DNA of 64,000 bases from Sanderia malayensis (GCA_013076295.1 RQOL01000374.1:5818743-5882742); one strand, 5' to 3'; positions 1 through 10,730 are shown, counted from the stretch's first letter. Program-made: numbers and translations. Notes: generated from the letters alone by a model not told the origin.

Positions 1-40
1 CTGCTGCGTAGCGGAACGAAGTGAAGCGGCTGCGCAGCAG
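1..40. repeat. Short GC-rich hairpin at window edge
   Basis: The first 40 bases start with CTGCTGCG and end with CGCAGCAG, so the ends can pair as a hairpin. An inner GCTGCGCAGC palindrome lies at the right edge. It could be the end of a mobile element lying mostly outside the window, but one side is not visible. Confidence 0.35.
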
Positions 41-86
41 AATATAATCGAGTCCTTCTCGAGAAAAAATCTGTATGTGAATATGT

Positions 87-489
87 GTGTTTGTTTGTCG
101 GATTTCAGCCCGCGCGTGGCCTCAAATCCTCCTCCGCATGCTGGTTTTATTATCAATTCATCAATGGCGGTCATCTTTTTGCTGCAGTGCAGCGAGTCGT
201 TTTAGAAACATTGGGAAAACGATATTTGGTTGGCTTATTTGCTGGCTATTAACTTTTATTCGTAGCCAGAATCGAGAAGGCCCAAAAGAGGACAATTTTA
301 TTTCGACAATAACACAGGAGTTGCTTTCTTGTCGTGGGGATAAGTTGACAAATGAATGCCTGCAAGTGGAAGAGAGAAGCTGTGCGGAAGTATAGATAGT
401 AGGCTCCCAAAACTATTGTGTCATCATTTTCACCATCATTATGTATCTTATTGTTTTTAGCAGGGGATATTGAAAATAATCCCGGTCCA
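87..489 (+). pseudogene. Short ORF ending in a 2A-like ribosome-skipping motif, split by a putative intron
   Basis: A frame open from an ATG at 87 encodes a hydrophobic N-terminal stretch (about residues 10-60, several W, L and I runs) and ends exon 1 with ELLSC at 318-332. A putative GT-AG intron runs 334-460 (donor GTGGGG, acceptor TTGTTTTTAG). Joining at these sites is in phase and leads into GDIENNPGP at 463-489, which fits the 2A consensus DxExNPGP. About 15 residues later the frame stops. 2A-like motifs are known near the starts of some non-LTR retrotransposon and NLR-type ORFs in marine invertebrates. The frame does not continue into a recognisable protein, so I treat this as the 5' remnant of a mobile element. 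The weak donor is the main doubt. A degraded relative lies on the minus strand at 53391-53417. Confidence 0.35.
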
Positions 490-960
490 GAAAATCCTGA
501 CTTCAGATTTCAAATTGTTGATGTGCATTTAATTTAGTTTTCTTTTTAATCTGGGGTTTTCTACATTTATTCCCCTGTTTTTGGTATTGTTTTGTTTACA
601 TGGTAAAGTCATATCAACAAAGATTTGAATTTTATCTTTGATCTTCAAACTGAGCGCACACCTTCTCTTGATAGAATAATTTCCTAAAATCTATTATTGC
701 TGAAATTCCAAAATCCAGCTACGAAACGTAAATGTCAATAACAAATGTCAATACACATGACAGCGCTTCCAAGCACGCTAAACACCCCCTGTCCATATTT
801 TTGCAGGCACTTATTTCAAAACAAAACATATCTCTTAATCAAATGCTAGATGCTTTAGTCCTGATTATTCATTTCACATCACAGCAGCACTCATTTTAAC
901 AATGTTAACAGCTAGTTAAGTTGTCTATTCCTCTCGGCTATTGGGGTCTGTGACAAAAGG
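290..960 (+). repeat. Dispersed repeat, member 1 (inverted relative at 52950-53460)
   Basis: The stretch from the 2A-like motif through about 930 matches the reverse complement of 52950-53460 over several hundred bases with scattered substitutions and small indels. Shared landmarks include GACTTCAGATTTCAAATTG, CGTAAATGTCAATAACAAAT and GCTAGTTAAGTTG-type ends. Copy 1 carries about 125 extra bases (334-460) relative to copy 2. No other coding potential is seen. The identity of the parent element is not clear. Confidence 0.7.
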
Positions 961-1539
961 GTAATGCTGGGCCCGTATCGTGTCAGCCATTTTATACTCT
1001 TTTCAGTGTTTATAAAAATCTTGGTATTGATTGGCTAATATATTTAGGGGTGTCAGCACTTGTATTAGCCAATATTAAGCATAGGTCGTTCGTCATCTTC
1101 ATAATCCTCTAGTCGGTGGCTTGGTTAGTTTCTGTATTCATTTAGGACATTTCGAATATGATCTTATGATGGATGTGGGAAGTAAATTTTGTTGGTGACG
1201 CCACATTGCGATATATGTCAATAATTAACTAAAGTCAATGAATCCATTAACTAGCATATTATGCGATTTGTGGCAGAAAATCTGTACGCCTGATTTTCGA
1301 ACCAATAGACCCCTTTCACGATGTTTTCACACCTTGAATCTCTGCACGAAATCGAGGTTATAGATGTAGTGGCGCATTCTTCAAACATCTTTTACAGCGT
1401 TTCAATGCAACAATCGTGCTTTTTCCTCTACTAATAAATTGTTGTAAAATTCACAGAAAGTATTTATATGAGTAACAAAAACGCACCTGATATGACTACA
1501 GACTTACTGCAGAGGAAGATGCGATTTTTGGGGCGTCAA

Positions 1540-2010
1540 TGTGCAACTTTTGGCTGTCAGAGCTATTTTTATTGAGATGGATATCAAATGGGCCTAAATT
1601 ATTTTACATTCCCGAAATCAAATTTTGAGAAGCTTCGTTGGTGCGATTTGATAAAAAGAGCAGACGGCAGGGACGGTTTTAAGGTGACGAACTCGACTGT
1701 CTTGTGTGAAAAGCTTTTTGCATCGGCTGATATCAAGCGAAACCCAACTAAGTGGCGTCTTGTTTCTGGTGCAGTGCCTTCGTTATAAGCCTTCATGAAA
1801 CGAAAACTGTCTTTTCTCCAACAACAACCCGCAAGTGCTCATCACGAAAGTCTTCCGAAATTGCTGATACTTGCAAATCCAAGTATTCTTCTCTTCGCAA
1901 GAAAAAGCATCCGATCACTCACCTACAAGAGTTTATTCTAGTTCTGATGAGACTCAAAGTGAGTTTATGTATTGATGATCTATCAACATAACAGATTTCT
2001 CTTTTATCAA
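1540..2010 (+). pseudogene. THAP-HTH transposase fragment, left arm
   Basis: Reading forward, a C-x3-C pair (CATFGC, from 1540) is followed after a stop and shift by a THAP body with FPKSNFEKLRWCDLIKR, a VLCEKLF segment and the closing AVPSL motif (1588-1788). In THAP zinc fingers the third zinc ligand pair is C-x2-H; here the expected His position reads L (CEKLF), so zinc binding looks lost. After a frameshift near 1790 a helix-turn-helix segment is recognisable (EFILVLMRLKVSLCIDDLST, 1932-1990), resembling the HTH that precedes DDE_Tnp_4. The copy has no catalytic domain and is not functional. Beyond 2010 (to about 2280) no clear homology is seen. Confidence 0.7.
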
Positions 2011-2285
2011 CTGTCCTACATACACATGTTCCTGTTGATCCTGAAAACGTAGAAAGTGAAATAATGCAATCTTTTACAAAGAGTGAAAATCTCCAATTGT
2101 TAACTGGGAGATTTGACTGCCAAAATTGTCCAAGCAGAAAGTCAAGTGGAAAAGCTGTAATTGCAGTTAACAAAGTTAAAATCATCTCTTTTTTCCATTG
2201 ATAAGTTGAAGTCTGATAGCTCTGCAACAAAGTTTTATACTGGCTTTCCCAATTTCTCTTCATTGATGGCAACATTTGAATATTT

Positions 2286-3120
2286 CTAACCCAAAGTGGA
2301 ACAGATGCAATATTGGCATGCCAAAAAGTCTTCTGAAATTTCTGATACTTGCAAATTCAAGTATTCTTCTCTTGATATGCCAATGAGAACTTTCCAGGTA
2401 TTGTGGTGCTTATATTCTGACCACGTTTGGGATTGTGCTTTCATAGATGATGGGACCTCTGCATATACTTTGGCACAATCAATTATTAACCTTGTTGTTG
2501 AAAATTCTTTGAACTGTTCAGGCATGTTTTGTTGAACAATTTCTTGAGAAGGTGGTTTGAAAAGAAGTGGGAGCTCATTATAAAGAAAACAAATCCAAGT
2601 TGTAGAGATCTTTCAAGCATGACTTGAAGAAATGCCAAATTGATCAGCCAGATCATCAACAAATATACATACCCACTTTGAGTCTCATCAGAACTAGAAT
2701 AAGATGACTAGAATAAACTCTTGTAGGTGAGTGATCAGACGCTTTTTCTTGCGAAGAGAAGAATACTTGGATTTGCAAGTATCAGCAATTTCGGAAGACT
2801 TTCGTGATGAGCACTTGCGGGTTGTTGTTGGAGAAAAGACAGTTTTCGTTTCATGAAGGTTTATAACGAAGGCACTGCACCAGAAACAAGACGCCACTTA
2901 GTTGGGTTTCGCTTGATATCAGCCGATGCAAAAAGCTTTTCACACAAGACAGTCGAGTTCGTCACCTTAAAACCGTCCCTGCCGTCTGCTCTTTTTATCA
3001 AATCGCACCAACGAAGCTTCTCAAAATTTGATTTCGGGAATGTAAAATAATTTAGGCCCATTTGATATCCATCTCAATAAAAATAGCTCTGACAGCCAAA
3101 GGTTGCACATTGACGCCCCA
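2286..3120 (-). pseudogene. THAP-HTH-DDE transposase fragment, right arm
   Basis: On the minus strand the same THAP domain (3061-2861, again with L in place of the zinc-binding His) and HTH region (2890-2650) are followed by a segment ending in TTRLIIDCAKVYAEVPSS and TWSEYKHHNTWKVLIGIS (2286-2525). IIDC supplies the first catalytic Asp and the YKHHNT block is characteristic of DDE_Tnp_4. The frame is broken by a stop near 2625 and by shifts, and the rest of the catalytic domain is absent. This half shows what the left arm would have encoded and confirms the family. Confidence 0.75.
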
Positions 3121-3907
3121 AAAATCGCATCTTCCTCTGCAGTAAGTCTGTAGTCATATCAGGTGCGTTTTTGTTACTCATATAAATACTTTCTGTGAAT
3201 TTTACAGCAATTTATTAGTAGAGGAAAAAGCACGATTATTGCCTTGAAACGCTGTAAAAGATGTTTGAAAAATGCGCCACTACATCTATAACCTCGATTT
3301 CGTGCAGATATTCAAGGTGTGAAAACATCGTGAAAGGGGTCTATTGTCCTAGAGGGCTCAATTTCGTCTCCCTATGATCAGGATTCCTAGAAGTACGTCT
3401 CGTGAAAGTTCATGTGGTGGGTTGTTGGTTCGACAATTGAATTGATGCCACGCTTGAACCTTTTGAGACACCCGAGGCCTCGGTGGTTGTAGAATATAGT
3501 TATTATTTGCAAACCAATAATAGTTTGGCGCAAATTTCAAGAAACTAGGGATGCAGACATTGCAGAGTTAATTTATGGACCAACGGGGTAGGCTTCAAGT
3601 TAACCCTAAGTCAGAGAATGCAATTAGAAAGACAACATGTTCACATCCTTTATTGTCAATGTTTTATCGTTTAGTTGGTCAATTAATTAAGCAATCATTT
3701 TTTGTATGATAAACTGACACAAGAAAGAAATTGACATCGTTTCTCTTCGAGCCTACTGAGTGCCAAACTTCAAAGCAACTACGAAAGCTGGGTAAGTGTA
3801 ATAATAATAATAATAAAAATAATAATAATCATTTTATTTACAGTTCCTAATATCAAAGATATACACTAATAAATACCAACTACTAATTAAACTAAAACTA
3901 ATTACAA

Positions 3908-4555
3908 AGATTAAGAAATTGCTAATTACAAATTTTGCACTTGCACCCCTCCCCTTTCCAATTCTTTATATGTTTGCCGAAAATGGAGACTGTATTGCTA
4001 TTTTTTATTATATCAGGTGTGCTATTCCACAGTATGCTACCCTTAAACGTTATGGAATTTGTACCAAATGATGTTGTCAATGCTCTGGGAAGTGTGAGAA
4101 TGTCTTTAATTCTCAGGTTGTAATTAACTTTCTTTCTTGAGAATAAATCCCATAAGAAAGAAGGATTTTCATGATTGAGTGTTTTATATACTTCAATCAT
4201 GAGTTTCTGCAGGTTCTGGATATGAACGGTTTTTTCATCGTTTATGATGAGCAGTTCGTCGAAAGATGCATTGTAGTCGTTCAATAATATACGAAGTGCT
4301 CGTTTATGAACCCTGTTGATTTCTCTATTGGCAGCTTTTCCACAAAACATCCATATAAGGGGGCAGTACCTAAAGTTTGACATGACAAAAGAGTTATAAA
4401 GCAGTTTACATTGGGTTGGGTCAATTAACTTTGCGGTCCTAGAAAGGGCACTAACATTTCTGTTAGCTTTAAGACATAGAGATTTAACATGGTCGTCAAA
4501 TTTCAGTTTGGAGTCAATAATAACACCAAGTAATTTGACTTGTTCGACAGTAGTA
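3908..4555 (-). pseudogene. LINE C-terminal (thumb and post-RT) region
   Basis: After the inserted transposon the frame resumes with TTVEQVKLLGVIIDSKLKF, then NVSALSRTAKLID, RYCPLIWMFCGK and INRVHKRALRILL, and ends with CKCKICN before the stop at 3922. These blocks are typical of the post-RT region of CR1/L2-group LINEs. Removing one AT and the insert restores the same junction seen uninterrupted in copy 2 at 56370-56396. Confidence 0.85.
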
Positions 4556-4557
4556 AT

Positions 4558-5428
4558 ACACCATTTGCATCGTGCGTTTCTAGAGGTCTGGGAACTAGTT
4601 TTTGGGTGAAAAATTATTTCACCCTCAGTATCTTCGATGTGGAATGTGCAATGAATCGCATCAAAACATTTCAAATATTAAAAGGCACATCGCCCTTCAC
4701 CATCCTTCCATATGCTGATGATATTATAAGGACTTGTGCTGCCATTGCTAATATAGAGCCCCCTCTTATCAAGACACAAGAAAAGAAAAGCTAATTTGTT
4801 TCAAAAACATGCTTCTTGCAATATAGAGTTTGATCATATTCATAAAATAGCTTAAATCAAAAGAACAACTGAAATACAGCTAAGGGATACTAAACTCGAT
4901 TAGGTTTAAACAATCTAAACACGTTTCATACAGCTTGATCTAATTGCAAGTCCTATTCTAATAGGCCATCCCAATGAAATGAAATCCAATTTGGTTGCAA
5001 GCACAAAAAGGGAACTTTTGTACTTTCTTTTGTCCTTGTAATGCTTCTTCAACTTCTTCAGCTACTCGGATAATTTGAACCTTGTTTTCAATAGCCACAA
5101 AAGCTCTGGCAACCAGTTCTTTCTTTCGACCACTCATTTTCAATCCATGAAGGCGAAGGAAGGCCTTAGGCCTTCGACTAACTCTACTTTCATCGTAGAA
5201 AGGAATTGAAAATCCATCGTTTTCGTAGTTGGCAAGAACTTAATACTTACAAGAGGTTTTAAGAAAGCTGTTCCAAAAATTACAGACTACGCCAAAGATA
5301 TAAACGTGAAAATACGAACAAAATGAGAGTAATCTTTTAGCAATACTGTCGAAGATGCCGAGGGTGAAATAATTTTTCACCCAAAAACTAGTGCCAGACC
5401 TCTAAAATACGCACGATGCAAAAGGTGT
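4558..5428. mobile_element. Small ISL2EU derivative inserted in LINE copy 1
   Basis: The element is 871 bp with inverted ends of about 85 bp starting ACACC and ending GGTGT. It is flanked by AT on both sides (4556-4557 and 5429-5430). The intact LINE copy at 56370-56396 has one AT at this spot, so the insertion made a 2-bp duplication. Inside is a remnant of a SAP-like ORF, the kind found at the start of the second ORF of ISL2EU elements. No transposase is present, so it is non-autonomous. Confidence 0.75.
4958..5180 (-). pseudogene. SAP-like domain fragment of an ISL2EU ORF2
   Basis: The minus strand reads FLRLHGLKMSGRKKELVARA followed by FVAIENKVQIIRVAEEVEEA. A leucine-rich helix, G, then K/R-K-ELVAR is the usual SAP DNA-binding pattern. 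The ORF goes on for about 25 residues and stops at 4958, well before any SWIM finger or YqaJ-like nuclease. The assignment to ISL2EU ORF2 rests on this domain plus the AT target duplication. Confidence 0.5.
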
Positions 5429-5430
5429 AT

Positions 5431-5985
5431 TACAATGTCATCTATCTCCATGCATAGTTTACTGTCATGCCCCAAGCCCATGAACATAAACTGAAATTTT
5501 GATGGATTTGCAACCATCATATTTGATTCAAACCAAGCAATGGTATGTTGCATGTCGTTTTCTAGGCCTAAAATGACTTTTTCTAGTTTAATATCGGCCG
5601 AATACAGAGTATTGTCATCAGCAAAGTTGCATAGATGAGAGTCCTCTATGAAGAATGTGAGATCGTTGATATAGATGTTGAACAGAAGAGGACCAAGGAC
5701 TGACCCTTGTGGTACACCTGATTTGATCTCTAGCCAAGAGCTATAAGTAGAGTTTATCCTGACACGCTGTTTCCGAGATGTTAAGTAGTCGAAAATAAGT
5801 CGCAGACTGTTTATGCTAAAACCATATGCCTCAAGCTTTGCTGTGAGGAGGTCATGGGGTAGGCAGTCAAATGCCTTGGAGAGATCCATGAGAACCATTC
5901 CAACTATTCCCCTCTTGTCCAGAGTTTTTCGGCACTGCTCTACAAGCCTCAAAAGTGCGTGTTGCGAACTGTGATTCTCTCGAAA
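5431..5985 (-). pseudogene. LINE reverse transcriptase catalytic core
   Basis: RT blocks in order are VLMDLSKAFDCLPHDLL (first catalytic Asp), GVPQGSVLGPLLFNIYINDL and CNFADDNTLYSAD, where ADD supplies the two catalytic aspartates. The frame then runs to CMEIDDIVI, where it enters the terminal inverted repeat of the ISL2EU derivative at 5428. Apart from that insertion and the break at 5953-6000 this part looks intact. Confidence 0.85.
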
Positions 5986-6000
5986 TGCACAAAGTAAATT

Positions 6001-6864
6001 TTAGACATTTGGAGCCATAAAGGGTACCATTTTCTGAGATAACACTCTTTCATATAACTTGGAGAGAGAAGAGAGAACACTTATTGGGCGGTAGTTGCCC
6101 TTGGAGGACGTGTCACCCTTTTTAAAAATTGGAGAGACATCAGCAAGCTTAAGAATGTCCGGGAAGGTGTTATTGCTGATAGCATTGTTCATATGATATG
6201 AAATCTCCCTATAGCAAGCACTTGAGGCTAGTTTAAGCTTATCTGTGGGTACACCACCACTTGTCTTCTTGGAGGGATCCATTTTGCAGATTTTCTTGAA
6301 AACAAGAGTGGGATCAACGGGCGAAAAATCGAATTGTTCATTCATACAAGCCATCTCTTTGATCTTAAGAACACTTGGATGGCTGGCATATTTTTGTATG
6401 GCATCGAGAACAGGGTCCCCCGTAAGTTGTACCATGGGTGTAGAAAACTTTGGAATATTAAGCATGTCAGTTATGTTAGAACAAAATTCGTTAAAATACT
6501 CGCTAATGTCTTTGTCATCCCTTATGATCTGAGCATTCTCTATTAATGCAATTTTTTCATTTACCACACCATTAGAGAACAAAGGTTTCAGTTTCTTCCA
6601 AAACGATTTGTTATCTTTAATGTGGTTCATATCAAGGCTTGCATAGTACTCACGCTTGGCGCGCTTGTTCAGTTTTACAACCAATTTTCGCGGCTGGCGG
6701 TATTTCTGCAAGTCATGACAATTCCTGGTTCTTACTATCCTATTTTTCAGTTGGCTTCTTAACATAATTGCCTTTCTCAATCTCTTAGACATATGCGGTT
6801 TATTATTACCTCGGATGACAACAATTTTGAAGGGCGCATGTTTATCTAATGTTTTGTCGAACAA
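6001..6864 (-). pseudogene. LINE linker and start of reverse transcriptase
   Basis: This segment follows the endonuclease after a frameshift. It begins with FDKTLDKHAPFKIVVIRG and continues through a basic stretch (KRLRKAIMLRSQLKNR) into the first RT blocks, with DVSPIFKKGD and NYRPISVLSSLSKLYERV. It ends with a stop at 6001, near VPFMAPNV. The same region in copy 2 begins at 55355 and reads on. The basic linker presumably binds RNA, but that is inference. Confidence 0.8.
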
Positions 6865-7785
6865 TTCTATAAATGATTCTATGCTGTCAGGGCTCTCTTG
6901 TACAAGATTAAAGACAGCTCGTTAAGAAACTGGTCTTCAGAATATTTACTGTAGTCTCTATACCTTATGGTCTTTGGAGGCACTTTTGTGTATTGGGACT
7001 TAAGTATTGTATACATTATGTGAGGGTAATCGCTAAAACGAGTCTCACAGCTTTGCGTATCTTTGAAACTGTGTTTTTCGTTAGTCAACATAAGATCAAT
7101 GCAGGTTAAGAGAAGGCATCTTTCCTGTATGGATTTAAAACAGGTAGGTGTTTTAATCATGCTGAATAAGTCATTACTATCAATAAAAGATGAAAGAGTA
7201 CTAGCAGCAGTATCCATGTTGAAATCTCCAAAAAGAAGTAGGCTCTGCACTGATTTAGCACAGATGTCTACAGCCTTCTGGATTTTGTCAAGAAAGTAGG
7301 TCTCGTTTTGGCTAGGTTTGTAAATGTGTAAAAGCAACCATTTAGAATTATTAATGTTCAACTCGATAGGGACTGCTTGAATATCTTCAGGGACATTTAT
7401 GGTTTTGATTTGTTTAGAAGTAATCCTTTCATTTATCAAAACCAATAGTCCACCAGAATTTGCAGTGTAGTCCACCCGTATAGGTGCTTTAAACCCTGGT
7501 AAAGAGAATTGGTTTTTTGGAAAAGTGTCATCTAGTTTTGTCTCTGCTATGACCATAACATCGACATACTCTGATATCATACCGGTGAAATTTTCAAATT
7601 TATTTCTCACTGAGTTTATATTCAGGTAAGAAATTATTGGATTGTTAAGATTTTCTAGTCGTAATTCTTTCATTCTAGCAAAGGGATCTTGCTCAATATT
7701 AAGCAAGTCAAATCTGGGCCAGAAGATAGGTTGTCGTCATCGGGTTGATTATCAGAGGTATTTCGTGGCACTTCTGAATTTTGAC
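6865..7785 (-). pseudogene. LINE apurinic-like endonuclease domain
   Basis: This is the N-terminal part of ORF2. Visible landmarks of the exonuclease-endonuclease-phosphatase fold are LNINSVRNKFENF at the start, AETKLDD in the middle, GGLLVLIN, and LFGDFNMD, which carries catalytic Asp and Asn. The ORF begins near the intergenic start (about 7706-7785) and runs through to 6879, where the frame breaks near LSLILYKRALTA before the linker. One small insertion around CLLLTCIDLMLTN is seen relative to copy 2. The domain nicks target DNA for target-primed reverse transcription. Confidence 0.8.
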
Positions 7786-8235
7786 TTTTTTGGGGCGAGG
7801 TGTGTGCAATTGTCTTGTAACTTATTTTGATTAATGATTATAGTAGCTACTCAAGCATTAATAAATTACTGAAGACTTTCCCCAAACAGTGGATAAATGA
7901 ACATCGATCCGTTCACTAACAAGTAACATTGGTGGAATGAATTCAAATCATTAATTGAAGTCAATGAATCCATAAACTAGAATGTAATGTGATTTCTGGC
8001 GAAAAGTCGGTACGCCTGATTTTCCAACCGATTGTCATGCAGGACTTCATATTCATATTTCATATTTCATATTAAATTATTTCTACACAAAATCCCTTCA
8101 GCTAAAAATTACAATGATCTAAAGTACAATAATAATATCTAAATATAAAAGTAATGCATAATAACTGAAAAATGAAGTAATTAGCGATAAATAAGATTAG
8201 TTGGGGCCTATTTTGCTGCTCTTCCAGGGAGTCGT

Positions 8236-8968
8236 GTTTATGTTTAACTCAGCTCTTCACATGATTTTTTAAAGATCTTTTGAACTGCGGGAGAGTTGGC
8301 AGCTCCCTGGTATTGTTTGGGATACTGTTCCATGCAGTTAGAACTGAATAATGAAAGCCCTTTTTCACATATTCAAGGTTATATCTTTGGCTTGTATATT
8401 CTTGCAATTTCTCGTTCTATATGTTGATTGCAAGGATATCTGAGGAAACTTGCCACAAAAGCTTTCTGGGCATCTCCTATTCATAATCTTATAGGTCATT
8501 GTAGATCGATCAAATTAAATCAATTGATCTACGTTGAGCCAATTATAGGACCAATTGTCTTTAATTCTTGCCATCTCTATTATGGTTCGGGCTCGATCCC
8601 GTAGATTTTGTAGAATTTTTAATTTGTAGTCTGGGATACTTCCCCAGAATACATTTGCATACCGCAAGTGGCTTTCCACAAGGGCCCAATATACATTATC
8701 AAGTTGTTTTTGTGGTACAAGATTTTTTAGTCTCTTTAAAGATGAGAGACCTCCGCGAACTTTTCTTTTGACACTTTTGAAATGTTGTTCCCAATTTAAA
8801 CCCTCATCCACGACAACTCCCAGTGATTTCGTCTTATTGACGCGTTTTATTTCCGAGTGGTTGAGCATTAGCGGTTCAGAGACTACCATTTTCTTAACTC
8901 TGCAGGGGGTGTCCAATCAGCATGTATTCTGTTTTATTAGGATTGGCGGTAAGCTTATTAATTCTCAT
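8236..8968 (-). pseudogene. LINE C-terminal region
   Basis: This follows the RT in another frame. It contains KSLGVVVDEGLNWEQHFKSV and ESHLRYANVFWGSIP, then a stop at 8515. Beyond the stop the frame is still recognisable with KKGFHYSVLTAWNSIPNNTR and LPTLPQFKRSLKNH, ending near 8236. This matches the closing block of many jockey-group LINE proteins. About 150 bp of 3' UTR separate it from the repeat tail. Confidence 0.7.
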
Positions 8969-10142
8969 CTATTCCGAAATATTAAGTAGTTCAGTTTGAG
9001 CATTCTCAAGAATATTCTCAAGGTTTTTGGATGTTATAGTAACATGTGTGTCATCTGCATACATGCTGGCCTTAGATAATTGAAGGCAGGTTTCAAAATC
9101 ATTCAGATAGATTATGAACAGGAGTGGACCAAGACACGAGCCCTGGGGGATTCCAGAAGTTATCATTTTAGCTGAAGATTTATGTCCATTGATAGTGCAA
9201 AACTGTTTCCTATTTTGCAAACATGATGCAAACCAGTCGCCTGCTATTCCTCTAACGCCATACTTTTTTAATTTTGCTGATAAGATAGTATGGTCGACTG
9301 TGTCGAATGCCTTTTTTAGATCAAGGAAAATGGTCAGATTCATTTCACCCCTGTCCATAGTTTCATACCAAGAATCAGAGCTGTTTATTAAGGATGTTAT
9401 TGTTGAATATAGTTTCCTAAAAGCAGCCTGATTGTGTGGTAGAATTGGTTGAAGAAACTCAAACATCTGGTTGTGCACGATCTTTTCCAAGATTCTTGCG
9501 AAAATAGCAATGACAGAGATCGGCCTGTAATTGTTGGAGTCATTTTTCGGACCATTCGGATCATTTGCTAGCTTCCAAATATCTGGGAAAAGACCGGTTT
9601 GTAGGGACGAGTTGTAGATCATAGTTAATGGTTTACATATGAAGTCCCTAGCGTCCTTTACTAGCTTTGTAGAGACTTTATCTGGTCCTGGCGCTTTGCC
9701 ATTTTTTAATTTGGATACTGCGTTTACGACATATGTGTTGTCAATCTGCTTAAACTCAAGTTGTTGAGCCTGAGCATTGATTTTAACAACAGGGTCATCA
9801 TTCGCTTTGGATTTTAGTTTCTCAGCTAGTTTTGGACCGACTGTGATAAAGTGCTGATTAAGAGCTTCGGCAGTTTCATTTTCTTCAGTAAATTTTCTTC
9901 CTTCGATTTCCATGCTAGAAATCTGTGCTGATTGAGTTTCCTTATTCAACACTTTATTCACAGCCCTCCACATTTGCTTTGGATTTTCTTTTTTCATTTA
10001 TTAGATCCAGATAGTGTGACTGCAGAGCACTTCGTATTGCTGAAGTCACTCTATTACGAAGTGTCTTGAACGTTTGCCACATATCAGGAGAGTTTATTGC
10101 ATCCCTCTTTGCCCTATCTCTTTTCTTCATAAGATTATCCAA
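8969..10142 (-). pseudogene. LINE linker and reverse transcriptase
   Basis: The linker ORF (9954-10142, KKRDRAKRDAINSPDMWQTF) shifts frame around 9985 into a 342-residue RT ORF. RT landmarks are NGKAPGPDKVSTKLVKDA, NYRPISVIAIFARILEKIV, IFLDLKKAFDTVDHTIL, SGIPQGSCLGPLLFIIYLND and MYADDTHVTIT. All catalytic aspartates are present. The ORF ends at a stop at 8969, near ELLNISE, after which the frame changes again. Confidence 0.85.
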
Positions 10143-10730
10143 GGTGTAGGATCATGGCGTACTCGTTTTTTCCTGAGGGGTGCATCAATTTCAAGGATTG
10201 ACTCAAAAATCCCCTGAAACGTAGCTGCCACACTGTTTGGATCATCAGAAAGAGGGCTGAGGATGGTTTCCCATTCGATTTCTAGCAGATCATTTTGAAA
10301 AGCTATATCATTATATTTCTTAAGGTTACGGATAATTTTAGGTATTTTGTTTTCGTTTCTTTGTTTGCTTATTTTACGTGTTCCGTATATTAGGTAATGG
10401 TCTACCATCCCTAGTTCCAAGATATCTACCTCAGATATGTATAGTTTTTTAGTGGTAGAGAAATGGTCAATTAGTGTTTTACTAATTCTTTGTTCATTAT
10501 ACTCATTAGTTGATGCAGAAACTCTGGTGTAACTTTTAACCAGTTGCTCAAGTTGATACTCAGCATAAATTGCTTTGAGCCTTTTTGCATTGCTACTTTG
10601 CTTGTTTTTCAGATCACAGCTGGTGTCGCCAATCAAAATGATTTCGATCTCATCTTTATCTAGTTGTTTTAGGGAATCCCTAAGATTTTCAAAGGATTCT
10701 TCATCGACCCCTGAAGTAGAAGGATGACTT
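10127..10730 (-). pseudogene. LINE endonuclease, C-terminal part
   Basis: The reading frame enters the LINE at EESFENLRDSLKQLDKDEIE and continues through ILIGDTSCDLK (a GD-x-N/S-C position equivalent to the catalytic GDFN block), IDHFSTTKKLYISEVDI and LGMVDHYLIYGTRK, which carries the terminal SDH-like His. The N-terminal half of the domain is missing because of 5' truncation. The frame shifts near 10135 before the linker. Confidence 0.7.

Larger units (their letters stand above)
1307..3342. mobile_element. Palindromic ISL2EU-type DNA transposon derivative
   Basis: The element is 2036 bp. Its ends read AGACCCCTTTCACG and the exact inverse, and the inverted arms run about 640 bp (1307 to about 1950, and about 2690 to 3342) with few mismatches. 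Each arm carries the same THAP-HTH coding sequence, in opposite directions, so the structure is head-to-tail for the ends and converges on the centre. The right half additionally carries a DDE fragment. The flanks are AT (1305-1306 and 3343-3344), and the paralogous empty site at 8021-8040 has a single AT. ISL2EU elements are known to encode a THAP plus DDE_Tnp_4 transposase, which is the basis for the family call. IS4EU-type is the alternative. Confidence 0.8.
1190..3610. repeat. Dispersed repeat family R1, copy A, split by a DNA transposon
   Basis: The flanks 1190-1306 and 3343-3610 together align with a second copy at 7925-8040 plus 10735-10885 and 11555-11610. Shared landmarks are GTACGCCTGATTTTC before the insertion and GAATTGATGCCAC and ACCAACGGGG after it. 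In copy A the interruption is the palindromic ISL2EU derivative. In copy B it is a LINE. No coding potential is visible in the repeat itself. Confidence 0.7.
3797..7815 (-). mobile_element. CR1/L2-like LINE, copy 1, 5' truncated
   Basis: Reading on the minus strand, the copy holds an endonuclease, a linker, a reverse transcriptase and the C-terminal region, and ends in a TAA/TAT-type microsatellite tail (3797-3835). It lacks ORF1; the 5' end is near 7815, where it stops matching copy 2 (forward strand, 39292-57135). The two copies are very similar over the coding part. It is interrupted at 4556/5430 by an ISL2EU derivative. Microsatellite 3' tails and this domain order suit the CR1/L2 group, but clade assignment needs a tree. 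Confidence 0.85.
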
